Assembly: GCA_002730525.1 (NCBI GenBank)
Contig: PCAK01000030.1
Span: 1-49,182 of the forward strand
Length of the DNA: 49,182 nucleotides
Direction: 5' to 3'
Origin: Acidobacteriota bacterium
GTDB lineage: Bacteria; Acidobacteriota; Vicinamibacteria; Vicinamibacterales; UBA823
The notes below the pieces were generated by a model, which saw only the letters and a program-made list of their open reading frames with translations, was not told the origin of the DNA and ran no database searches. The stretch's first letter is position 1, and each line of letters begins with the position of its first letter. Shown piece by piece: positions 37,035-46,000 of this stretch. The position numbers and the translations under genes are program-made.

Positions 37035-38549
37035 TCACCACGACCTCGTCCAGGCGAAGTAGCGTGTGAACCACTTCCGCACGGTGGGCGTCAGCAGCGT
37101 TCGACGGTAGGCGTCGCCAGCCTTCTTCAACGCCTCCCCTTGCGTCGGGTACGGGTGAATCGTCGCGGACAGATCGGTCAAGCCGCCGCCCTGCGTGACG
37201 ACGTAGGCGGCCTCGCCGATCATCTCGCCCGCATGTGGCGCCACGATCGTGCATCCCAGCAATCGGCCTCGATCGTGGTGGACCCGGACAAAACCGTCGG
37301 TCTCCTCGTCGAGGATGGCGCGATCGACGTCGGCCAGCTGCACCGTCAGCGTGTCGACCCGACGGCCCCGCTCTCGCGCCTCGCGCTCGTAGAGGCCGAC
37401 GTGCGCAATCTCCGGGTCGGTGTAGGTGCACCACGGAATCACCAGCGCGCTCGCCCGCTTCCGGCCATGGAACAGCGCGTTCTGGATGACGACCCGCGCC
37501 ATCGCATCGGCCGCGTGCGTGAACTTGAACGCAGAGCAGACATCGCCCGCCGCATAGATCCGACGGTTCGACGTCCGCAGACGATCGTCGACCTCGACAC
37601 CCCGCCGCCCGAAAGCGACGCCCGCCGCCCCCAGGTCGAGCGTTTCGACGTTCGGCGCCCGACCCGCCGCCACGAGCAGGCGATCGCCGACGACCTGACC
37701 GGTCTCGCCGCCCCGGTCGAACGTCACGGTCACCCCATCCGGCCCTTCGCGGACCTCCTGCGGTCGCACGTCCAGCTGCAGCGTCACCCCATCCTGCTCG
37801 AGCGCCTGGGAGACGATCGCGGCGGCGTCGCCATCCTCGCGCAGCAGCACCTGGGACGCCATGTCGAGGAGCGTCACCTGGCTACCGAAGCGGGCGAAGG
37901 CCTGCGCCATCTCACAGCCGATCGGTCCGCCGCCGATGATGAGCAGGCGGCGCGGCAGTTCGGTGAGCCAGAACAGCGTCTCGTTCGTCAGGAAAGAGGT
38001 CTCGGCGAGCCCCGGGATGGGCGGCGCAACCGCGCGCGCACCCGTGGCAATGACGGCCCGCTTGAATCGCAGCGTCCGGCCGTCCACGACGATCCCTCGA
38101 GGCCCGGTGAACCGGGCCTCCCCGAAGAAGACGTCGATGCCCAGGTCGGCGAATCGGCGCGCGGAGTCGTTCGGGCTGATGTCGGCGCGGCGGCGGCGCA
38201 TCCGCCGCATCACGCGATCGAAATCGACCTCGGGCGCCGTGACCCGCACCCCCAACGCGTCGCCCTTCCGCGCCTCACCGATCAGGCGGGCCGCCCGGAG
38301 CAGCCCCTTGGACGGCACACACCCGACATTCAGGCAGTCACCGCCCATGAGCGCGCGCTCGACGAGCGCGACGCGCGCGCCCAGGCCCGCCGCGCCGGCG
38401 GCGCTCACGAGCCCGGCCGTGCCGGCGCCGATCACGACCAGGTCGTAGACGCCGGCGCCAGCCGGATTCTTCCAATCCTCGGGCCGCACGTGGGACAGCA
38501 GCTCCCGGTTGGCGTCGTCGAGCGGCTGGACGAGCGATTCAGCTTCCAT
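37035..38549 (-). CDS. Mercuric-reductase-like FAD disulfide oxidoreductase
   Basis: The 504-residue flavoprotein has the class I disulfide oxidoreductase layout: an FAD-binding VVIGAGTAGLVSA (38-50), the redox pair GDCLNVGCVPSK (C72, C77), an NAD(P)-binding LLIIGGGPIGCE, a second FAD site IYAAGDVC, and the dimer end HPYPTQGEAL with the catalytic histidine. It lacks the heavy-metal-binding N-terminal domain and the C-terminal cysteine pair of true MerA, so mercury reduction is unlikely. Proteins like this are common in bacteria with unknown substrate. The glycosyltransferase gene lies 36 bases upstream on the same strand, so they may be co-transcribed. Confidence 0.85.
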   Translation of the reverse strand: MEAESLVQPLDDANRELLSHVRPEDWKNPAGAGVYDLVVIGAGTAGLVSAAGAAGLGARVALVERALMGGDCLNVGCVPSKGLLRAARLIGEARKGDALGVRVTAPEVDFDRVMRRMRRRRADISPNDSARRFADLGIDVFFGEARFTGPRGIVVDGRTLRFKRAVIATGARAVAPPIPGLAETSFLTNETLFWLTELPRRLLIIGGGPIGCEMAQAFARFGSQVTLLDMASQVLLREDGDAAAIVSQALEQDGVTLQLDVRPQEVREGPDGVTVTFDRGGETGQVVGDRLLVAAGRAPNVETLDLGAAGVAFGRRGVEVDDRLRTSNRRIYAAGDVCSAFKFTHAADAMARVVIQNALFHGRKRASALVIPWCTYTDPEIAHVGLYEREARERGRRVDTLTVQLADVDRAILDEETDGFVRVHHDRGRLLGCTIVAPHAGEMIGEAAYVVTQGGGLTDLSATIHPYPTQGEALKKAGDAYRRTLLTPTVRKWFTRYFAWTRSW

Positions 38550-38585
38550 GCGTGCGTCACTCCGGTGGACGGTCTCCGAGGCAGT

Positions 38586-39311
38586 TCAGGTCTGCCGCGA
38601 CGACGGTCGCAGCGCGTCGCGGCCGTAGTACAGACGGGCGAGCCGCGCCGGGGCCACGCCGGCAAGATAGAGCGTGACGAGCCCGATGTTCTTGACGCTC
38701 CGCCGGGCCCATCCGTCACGCCGCCATCGCCGCGCCGAGACCCGGACGGGCATAGAAGAGTGCCAGAGCCGCCCCACCCGCCTGAGCCGGCGGACCAAGT
38801 CGACATCCTCCATCAGCGGCCAATCCCGGTAACCACGGACCGACTCGAAGGCCTCGCGCCGCACGAAGAGCGCCTGGTCGCCGTAGGGCAGGTCGAGCCA
38901 GCGGACCCGCCACCTCACGCCGCGCTCGAGGAGTCGCGCCTGCCAGGCGGGTGTCTCCAGCGCGAACCGGAAACTGCCCCCGACCACGCCGGCCGTCGCA
39001 TCGGCACGGGCGATCTCACCGTCCCAACCCGGGGACAGCCGTGTGTCGGCGTGGACGAAGATCAACCAGCGGCCACGCGCCAGACTGGCCCCGTGATTCA
39101 TCTGCCGGCCGCGGCCTGGCAGCGAAGCGCTCCAGCGAACCTCGGTGAACCGGTCACGGAGCGGGCCGAGCGCCGGGTCGGCACCCCCGTCGACCACGAT
39201 GACCTCGAGCCCCGGCGCGTCGGTCGTCGGCGGCAGCGCGTCGAGCAGCGACTCGAGTTCGGCCGCATCGTCGAGCACCGGCACAACGAGCGAGACGAAC
39301 GGATCGTTCAT
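38586..39311 (-). CDS. Family 2 glycosyltransferase, TIGR04283-like
   Basis: The 241-residue GT-A-fold enzyme starts VSLVVPVLDDAAELESLL; the substrate metal site is in FVHADTRLSPGWD, and LPGRGRQMNHGA and LMEDVDLVRRL are further family marks. These stretches match the rSAM/selenodomain-associated transferase group (TIGR04283), some members of which are linked to arsenosugar synthesis. No arsenic genes are seen here, so this remains a hint. The ATG overlaps the esterase stop as ATGA, so the two are translationally coupled. Confidence 0.83.
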   Translation of the reverse strand: MNDPFVSLVVPVLDDAAELESLLDALPPTTDAPGLEVIVVDGGADPALGPLRDRFTEVRWSASLPGRGRQMNHGASLARGRWLIFVHADTRLSPGWDGEIARADATAGVVGGSFRFALETPAWQARLLERGVRWRVRWLDLPYGDQALFVRREAFESVRGYRDWPLMEDVDLVRRLRRVGRLWHSSMPVRVSARRWRRDGWARRSVKNIGLVTLYLAGVAPARLARLYYGRDALRPSSRQT

Positions 39312-39985
39312 GCACCGGGCTCCAGCTCGAGCAGTTCCACGACGCGGCGCCAGATCAGTTCGAGGCTGTCGTGCAGTTGATGGTCGTCGTCGAGCAGGTG
39401 CAGTTCGACTGCCGCGCGCCCGCGCGAAAACCGCTGGACCATTGCGGGATCGACCGCGTCGTCGCGACGCCCCTGGAAGATGACGGTCGGCGGCGCGTCA
39501 CTGTCCTGGACCGCAAACGAGTCGTAGCCTGCGGCATCCGAATACAGCTCGTAGCCAACGCGCAGCGTCTCTCCGAACGCATGGTGGAAGACGTCCAGGT
39601 ACCCGGCGTCACGCCAACGATCGATGCCGTCGGCGTCGAGATCGCCCATCCGGCGGTTCGCCCCGAAATCCAGCGCCGGGGCCAGCAAGACCAACCGTTC
39701 GATCGGCGTGCGGCGCGCCGCGGCCGCCGACTGTCGCGCTGCGGCGTGCCAGGCCACGAAGCCCCCCAGGCTGGATCCGATCAGTACGACCGGACCGGAT
39801 GGCAGGGCGGCAATGGCATCGTCGACCTGCCCAATCATCCGCGAGGTCGTCAGACCGTGGAAGTCGGGCTGGTTGAAGTCCGGGCAGTGCAGGGATAGAC
39901 CGAACGGCGCGAGGCGCTCGGCCAGCCACGCCGCCTTCGTCGAACCGGCGGACGACGCGAAGCCGTGCAGATAGAACAGGTGCAT
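39308..39985 (-). CDS. YqiA-like alpha/beta-hydrolase esterase
   Basis: The 225-residue protein starts MHLFYLHGFASSAGSTKA, as in YqiA/UPF0227 esterases. The nucleophile is S72 in GSSLGG, the acid is probably D174 or D175 in GRRDDAVDP, and the base is H201 in DDDHQLHDS. These enzymes hydrolyse short acyl esters; the natural substrate is unknown. It is the first gene of a tightly packed row with the glycosyltransferase and the flavoprotein. Confidence 0.85.
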   Translation of the reverse strand: MHLFYLHGFASSAGSTKAAWLAERLAPFGLSLHCPDFNQPDFHGLTTSRMIGQVDDAIAALPSGPVVLIGSSLGGFVAWHAAARQSAAAARRTPIERLVLLAPALDFGANRRMGDLDADGIDRWRDAGYLDVFHHAFGETLRVGYELYSDAAGYDSFAVQDSDAPPTVIFQGRRDDAVDPAMVQRFSRGRAAVELHLLDDDHQLHDSLELIWRRVVELLELEPGA

Positions 39986-40030
39986 CTGAATGGCCCCGAG
40001 GGTCAGGCCGCACCTCGGATGCGACCGGTG

Positions 40031-40471
40031 TCAGAGCTTGCGCGTGCAACCGGGCGAGCACCGGCACGGGATGATCTTGTCCCCGTCGGTTTCGTAGTCG
40101 TAGCTCAGCTCCTCGCCCTTCCGGATATTCCGCGCGGCGCGGATCCAGATCGTGTGGCCCTCGATGTCGACCCAGCAATTGGGCTCGCACTTGTGGTTGA
40201 TGAACCGGGCGACATTGCCCCCGACGCCGGCGTCTCGGACCCACCGGCTGTTCAGGTGGAAGCACCAGATGTGCCCCTTGCTCAGGTACTTGTCCTCGCG
40301 CCGGCGGCTCTCCTTGTGCGGAATCTTCTCCCCGGCGTAGTCGATGATCTTCGTGCTGCGTTTGATGCGCGCCGTGGCAAACACGCCCCACCCGTGAATC
40401 TTGGATTTCCGTCGCTCGATCAATCCCTTGGCGCGTTCCCGGTACTCTTCCAACGTTCGTCGACGACTCAC
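40031..40471 (-). CDS. SET-domain protein (putative protein-lysine methyltransferase)
   Basis: The product of about 146 residues is almost only a SET domain: HGWGVFATARI (SAM-binding start), VARFINHKCEPNC (pseudoknot), EELSYDYETDGDK, and a post-SET zinc motif CRCSPGC. SET enzymes move a methyl group from SAM to lysine side chains; in bacteria the targets are mostly unknown. The motifs are complete and close to eukaryotic ones. GTG at 40471 was chosen because GGAGG lies five bases upstream; a GTG two codons earlier would overlap that ribosome site. It is divergent from the radical SAM gene at 40565-41584. Confidence 0.9.
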   Translation of the reverse strand: MSRRRTLEEYRERAKGLIERRKSKIHGWGVFATARIKRSTKIIDYAGEKIPHKESRRREDKYLSKGHIWCFHLNSRWVRDAGVGGNVARFINHKCEPNCWVDIEGHTIWIRAARNIRKGEELSYDYETDGDKIIPCRCSPGCTRKL

Positions 40472-40544
40472 CGACACCTCCGCTCTGCGTTCGTGTAGGA
40501 GCGCGCCCCACTGCGCGACCGCTACGATTGTATCGCGAGCATCC

Positions 40545-40553
40545 TGTTATAAT
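40545..40553 (+). promoter_or_regulatory. Consensus extended -10 promoter, near-leaderless
   Basis: TGT-TATAAT is a perfect extended -10 element. RNA would start near 40560, five bases before the ATG at 40565, leaving no room for a ribosome site. A TTGTAT at 40528-40533 is only 14 bases away and is a poor -35. Confidence 0.55.
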
Positions 40554-40564
40554 TGCGAAGATCG

Positions 40565-41584
40565 ATGCGCACTCTCAAGAAACTCCACCGGAACGCGCGC
40601 GCCGTGCGCGAGTTCGCGCGGGGGCTCGTCCACACCGCCCACCCGTTGCTCGTCCACATGGTGCCGATGCGCCGCTGCAACATCGACTGCGGCTACTGCA
40701 ACGAGTACGACAAGGTGTCGGAGCCGGTTCCGCTCGACACGATGCTCAGCCGGCTCGACCGGTTGTCCGCGCTGGGCAGCTCCGTCGTCGCCATGAGCGG
40801 CGGCGAGCCGATGATGCACCCCGACCTCGACACGATCCTCGGCGCCGTGCGCGCCCGCGGCATGATGGCTGGGCTCATCACGAACGGGTACTACCTGTCG
40901 CCCAAACGGATCGCGGCGCTGAACGACGCGGGCCTCGACTTTCTCCAGATCAGCATCGACAACATCAAGCCTGATGAGGTGTCAAAGAAGAGTCTCCGCT
41001 TGCTCGACAAGAAGCTCGAGGGACTTCGTGATCACGCCGAGTTCGACGTCAACATCAACTCGGTCGTGGGCGGCGGCGTGAAGAACCCGGAGGACGCCCG
41101 GACCATCACGAGACGGGCGCGCGAACTCGGCTTCTCGACGTCGGTCGGCATCATTCACGACGGATCGGGCCGCCTGAAGCCGCTCGGCCCCACCGAACGA
41201 GCCGTCTTCGACGACGTCTCGGCACGCGTCAGCGGCGCCCGGCAGGTGGCCAAGAACCTCTACTCGGGCATCTCCGGGTTCCAGGACAACCTCGTCGAGG
41301 GCCGCCCGAATGCCTGGCGCTGCCGCGCCGGGGCCCGCTACCTGTATATCTGCGAATTCGGCCTCGTGCACTACTGCTCGCAGCAGCGCGGGGAGCCGGC
41401 GATCCCGCTCGACCAGTACACGGTGGCTGACGTAAGACGGGAGTTCCTGAAGCCGAAGGACTGCGCGCCCTTCTGCACGATCGGCTGTGTGCACCGCGTC
41501 TCGACGATGGATTTCTGGCGAAAACCGCAGATCCCGCCGACCCGGACCCCCACCGTCAAGGGCTCGGTGGAACCGGCCTCGTAG
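40565..41584 (+). CDS. Radical SAM protein with C-terminal cysteine-rich region
   Basis: The 339-residue protein has the radical SAM motif CNIDCGYC (C38, C42, C45) and MSGGEPMMHPD. In the last third are further cysteines (WRCRAGARYLYICEFG, HYCSQQRG, KDCAPFCTIGCVHR) that could hold an extra iron-sulfur cluster as in SPASM or twitch domains. The layout resembles HpnH-like and peptide-modifying radical SAM proteins, but no small precursor peptide is next to it and no substrate can be named. ATG at 40565 is used; a TTG at 40553 lies on the -10 box itself and is unlikely. Confidence 0.83.
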   Translation: MRTLKKLHRNARAVREFARGLVHTAHPLLVHMVPMRRCNIDCGYCNEYDKVSEPVPLDTMLSRLDRLSALGSSVVAMSGGEPMMHPDLDTILGAVRARGMMAGLITNGYYLSPKRIAALNDAGLDFLQISIDNIKPDEVSKKSLRLLDKKLEGLRDHAEFDVNINSVVGGGVKNPEDARTITRRARELGFSTSVGIIHDGSGRLKPLGPTERAVFDDVSARVSGARQVAKNLYSGISGFQDNLVEGRPNAWRCRAGARYLYICEFGLVHYCSQQRGEPAIPLDQYTVADVRREFLKPKDCAPFCTIGCVHRVSTMDFWRKPQIPPTRTPTVKGSVEPAS

Positions 41585-41684
41585 CCCCTGGCGCACGTCG
41601 GCTCCATCGCCGTCCCGGTGAACTTTCCCCCACCGTCCGCCGTCTAACGGCCCAGAATGCCAAATCTGGCCTGGAGGAATCCGC

Positions 41685-42500
41685 ATGCATAGATGGTTCT
41701 CGTCGGTTGGTCTGGCCGTCGCCTTCGCCGCCTTCTCGGGCTGCTCGCTCGAAGCGGGTCACGCGATGATGGACCTCGTGCAGGGCTCGCAGGAATCGGT
41801 GGAACGCTTCGAGTGGAGCGGTGAGATCGCCGAGGGCGACGCCATAGAAATCAAGGGAATCAACGGGCAGGTCGTGGCCACCCGCACGTCGGGCGACGAC
41901 GTCGAGGTGACAGCCACCCGAACGGGCCGGCGTGACGACCCGAACGAGGTGCGGATCGAAGTCGTCGAGCACAACGGCGGCGTGACGATCTGCGCCGTGT
42001 ATCCACGCGAAGGTAACGAGTGTCTGCCCGGTGACCGCGGCCGCCTGAGCGTGCGGAACAACGACGTCAAGGTCGAGTTCGAGGTCCGCGTGCCCGACGG
42101 CGTCGCCTTCGCCGGCCGGAGCGTGAACGGCAGCATTCGAGCGGAAGACCTCGACTCCGACGTGATCGCCACCACGGTGAACGGCGCCATCGACATCTCC
42201 ACGAGCGGCCGCGCGGAAGCGGAGACCGTGAATGGCAGCATCGAGGCCGACATGGGCCGGGCCGACTGGGATCACGACGTAAGTTTCGAGACCGTCAATG
42301 GGAGCATTTCGATAACGCTTCCCGAGGACGTCAACGCCAACGTCCGGGCACGAACCGTCAACGGCCGGATCCGCACCGACCTCCCGCTCACGGTCCGCGA
42401 GGTCGGCCGACGCCGGCTCGACGGGCGGCTGGGTGACGGCGGTCCGGAACTCGAGCTGGAAACAGTCAACGGCAGCATTTCCCTGAACAGCCAGCCGTAG
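41685..42500 (+). CDS. Lipoprotein with DUF4097-like repeats
   Basis: The 271-residue protein has a lipoprotein signal (VAFAAFSGC, lipidated C20). The rest is a repetitive beta structure: VNGSI-type units recur (INGQV, VNGSI, VNGAI, VNGSI, VNGSI, VNGRI, VNGSI), spaced about 20 to 30 residues, as in DUF4097 beta-helix proteins. Such proteins are common in Acidobacteriota and often sit near anti-sigma or stress genes, but the role is unknown. GGAGGA six bases upstream supports the ATG. The DUF523 gene follows after 8 bases and is probably co-transcribed. Confidence 0.87.
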   Translation: MHRWFSSVGLAVAFAAFSGCSLEAGHAMMDLVQGSQESVERFEWSGEIAEGDAIEIKGINGQVVATRTSGDDVEVTATRTGRRDDPNEVRIEVVEHNGGVTICAVYPREGNECLPGDRGRLSVRNNDVKVEFEVRVPDGVAFAGRSVNGSIRAEDLDSDVIATTVNGAIDISTSGRAEAETVNGSIEADMGRADWDHDVSFETVNGSISITLPEDVNANVRARTVNGRIRTDLPLTVREVGRRRLDGRLGDGGPELELETVNGSISLNSQP

Positions 42501-42508
42501 CCGCCGCC

Positions 42509-43027
42509 TTGCCGCTCCGCCTCGGGATCTCGTCCTGCCTCCTCGGGGAGGAGGTCCGGCATGACGGGGGGCACAAGCGTGACGGGTCGCTCATTGACTC
42601 GCTCGGCCCATTGGTCCAATGGATTGCCGTCTGCCCCGAGATGGAAATCGGCCTCGGCACACCGCGTGAGGCGATCCGGCTGGTTCGCCGCGCGGCGGGG
42701 TCGATCGGGATGGAGTCGGTCGAGACCCAAGTCGATCTCACCGAGCGGATGCGCGCCCATGCTCGGCGCCGCGTGAAGGACTTCGCGCAGCTCGACCTGG
42801 ACGGCTATGTCTTCAAGAGCGACTCGCCGAGCTGCGGCGTATTCCGGGTTCGCGTCTGGGCCGATGGCACCAGTCCGGAAGCCACGGGCCGGGGGGTGTT
42901 CGCCGAAGAGGTGATACGGGCGCTCCCGGCCTTACCGGTCGAGGAAGAAGGCCGACTGCACGAGGCCCACCTGCGCGAGAACTTCATCGAACGCCTGTCG
43001 GCCTATCGGGAGACGAAGACGTCCTGA
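42509..43027 (+). CDS. DUF523-family protein
   Basis: The 172-residue protein matches DUF523: GISSCLLGEEVRHDGGHKR near the start, then VCPEMEIGLGTPREAIRLV and SDSPSCGVFRVRV. The three conserved cysteine regions suggest metal or iron-sulfur binding, but the function is unknown. In many bacteria the domain is fused to DUF1722; here it stands alone. The start is TTG, 8 bases after the lipoprotein gene. It converges on dnaE2 with three bases between the stops. Confidence 0.85.
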   Translation: MPLRLGISSCLLGEEVRHDGGHKRDGSLIDSLGPLVQWIAVCPEMEIGLGTPREAIRLVRRAAGSIGMESVETQVDLTERMRAHARRRVKDFAQLDLDGYVFKSDSPSCGVFRVRVWADGTSPEATGRGVFAEEVIRALPALPVEEEGRLHEAHLRENFIERLSAYRETKTS

Positions 43028-43030
43028 CGC

Positions 43031-46000
43031 CTAGTTCCAATCGTGCGAGTCGATCGCCGGACGCTGCCCACCGAGCCCGTGCAGCCACTCGGCCTTCACC
43101 GACGTCACGCCCTCCTGGATCTGCAGCGTCCCCTCGACCATCAGAAACGACTCGTCCGCCACGGCGAGACGCTCGGCAGCGAACAGACCCGGACGCACGA
43201 TGACATTGGCGATCCCGGTCTCGTCTTCGAGGGTCAAGAAGACAAATCCCTTGGCCGTCCCGGGACGCTGGCGCGTGATGACCGCGCCCGCGACCCTCAC
43301 GCGCCGTCCGTTGCGCGCGCGGGACAGATCGACGGCGCGCAGCACCCCGCGCATCGCCAATTCGCTGCGTCTGAGCGCCATCGGATGCGGCCCAAGCGTC
43401 AGCCCCGTGCCAGCGTAATCGGCAATGACCCGCTCGACCGGCGTCATCGAGGCGAGCGGTGACGGCGGCTCCTCGGCCACCCGCAGCCCTTGATCGGAAG
43501 CCACGGCACCTCCCGCAACACCTCCCTCCGTCCTCCGGCCTCCGGCCTTGAACAGCTCCCCCGCCGGCCGGATGGCCTGCTCGATCTGCCACAGCGCGCT
43601 ACGCCGATCGTGCCCGAACGCATTGAGCGCGCCGACCTCGGCCAGCGTCGCCAGTTCGTCCCGGTGGATCCCCGTGCGGGCAATCAAATCTTCAACAGAC
43701 GAAAACCTTTCCGACGTCCGGCCGCCCCCGGCCTCCGGCTGCCTGCGGTCGTGTCCAGTCCACGCATTCGCACAACTACTGCAAAACCGACGTCGGTCTC
43801 CTCCCTGCTCCACCACCTCGATCATCGACAGATCGTCATTGCCACACTTGGGGCACCGCACGGCCTCCACCGCTCGGTCGCCTGCCGCCTCCGACCGCCT
43901 CGCTCCCTCTTCAATCCTCCTCCCGACCTCCTCCCGCAGCCCCGACGCATACCGCAGTCCCAGCCGGATCGCGCCGTCGGCTTCCACCGCACACTCCCAG
44001 CGGGAGCGCTGCACGTCGATCTCCTCGAACCGCACGCCGCGTCGCTGGGCATCCTTGACCAGCGTGGCGGGATGGTAGAACCCCATCGACTGATTGTTCA
44101 GCAGCGCGGTGTAGAACGCCGCCGGGAAGTGCGCCTTGAGATACGCGCTTGCGTAGGCGATCAACGCGAAGCTCGCGGCGTGCGACTCCGGGAACCCGTA
44201 GAGCGCGAACGACGTGATCGACCGCACGATTCCGTCAGCCGCGGCGCCGGTAATCCCCTGCCGCGTCATCCCCTCGCGCAAGCGCGCCTCGATCCGCTCC
44301 ATGCGCTTCACCGAGCGCTTGAACCCAAAGGCGCGCCGCAACTCCTCCGCCTCACCACCGGAGAACCCGGCCGCGACCATCGCGATGCGCAGTAACTGCT
44401 CCTGGAAAAGCGGCACGCCCAGGGTGCGCTTCAAGATCGGCTCGAGCGACGGGTGTGGATAGACGACCGGTTCGCGTCCGGCCCGCCGCTTCAGATAGGG
44501 ATGCACCATCTGGCCGACGATCGGTCCGGGACGGATGAGCGCGACCTCGACGACCAGGTCGTAAAAATGATCAGGCCGGAGCAGGGGCAACGTCGCCATC
44601 TGCGCGCGCGACTCGACCTGGAAGACCCCGATCGTGTCGGCCTCCTGCAGCATCCGATAAACGTCGGGGTCGTCCGGAGGCAGATGCGCCAGGTCCACCC
44701 GCGCCCCGACCGACTCACCATCCGCGTCGCCATCCCCGTTGACGAGCGCGATCGCGTCCTGCAGGACGGCCATCATGCCGAGGCCCAGCAGATCGACCTT
44801 GACGATCCCCATGGCGGCACAGTCGTCCTTGTCCCACTGGATCACGACGCGGCCGGGCATGCTGGCGTTCTCGAGCGGCACCACCTCGTCGAGCCGCCCC
44901 CGACAGATCACCATGCCGCCGGAATGCTGGCCCAGGTGACGCGGCAGGTCCTGCACCCGATGCCAGAGCGCGCCGAATGCCTGGACCCGGGGATCGGCGG
45001 GGTCGCACCCCGCGCCGCTGAGATGCCGGGCCAGCGTGTCTTCGGGATCGGTCCACTCGAACCGGCTCATCAGCTTGGTCAACCGGTCGATCCGATCGGT
45101 GTCGAACCCCAGCGCCTTGCCAACCTCCCGGGTGGCGCTACGGTCGCGATAGGTGATGACGTTCGCGGTCATCGCCGCACCCAGTTGCCCGTAGCGCTCG
45201 TAGACGTACTGGATGACGGACTCGCGCCGGTCGCCACTCGGCAGGTCGAGATCGATGTCGGGCCACTCCCCGCGTTCTTCGGAGAGAAACCGCTCGAACA
45301 GCAGATCCATGCCGACCGGATCGACCGCGGTGATGCCCAGGCTGTAACAGACCGCGCTGTTGGCCGCCGAGCCGCGGCCCTGCACCAGAATCCCTTGCCG
45401 CCGGCAGAAGTTGACGAGGTCCCAGACGATGAGGAAATAGCCGGCCAGGTCGAGCTTCTCGATGAGATCCAGCTCGCGCGCGATCTGGCGCCGAGCCCGC
45501 TCGTGGTACGGCCGATAGCGCTCACGCGCACCGACCTCCGTGATCTTCCTGAGGAACGACGCCACCGTCTCGCCCGATGGCACGGGATAGTCCGGGAAGC
45601 GATAGCCGAGGTCGGCCATCGTGTACTGCAGCCGCTCGGCCAACGCGTCGGAGGCCTGGAGCGCCTCGGGCAGATCGTGGAACAACCGGGCCATCTCACC
45701 GGGCGGCTTCAGATACCGTTCGGCATTGCGCGCCAGCCGCCGGCCCGCGCGATCGACCGTCGTCTTGTGACGCACGCAGGTCAAGACATCGTAGAGCGGG
45801 CGATCCGCCGCCGTGGCGAACCGTACGCCGTTGGTCGCCAGCAGCGGCACGCGATAGGCCGACGCGAGGGCCGCCAGCACCTGCGTGTCGGCTTCCTCGT
45901 CCCGGAGGAGATGCCGCTGCACCTCGACGTAGACGTTGCCCGCACCGAACAGGCCAAGAAGCCGATCGAGCATCCCGCCGACCCCGTACCGCTGGCTATC

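Noticed and set aside
37035-38549. A true mercury resistance gene merA
   Set aside because: The metal-binding N-terminal domain and the C-terminal cysteine pair are missing and no mer genes are near.
42120-42490. Regularly spaced similar DNA units that could suggest a repeat array
   Set aside because: They are the codons of the VNGSI repeats of the DUF4097-like lipoprotein, not a CRISPR array.
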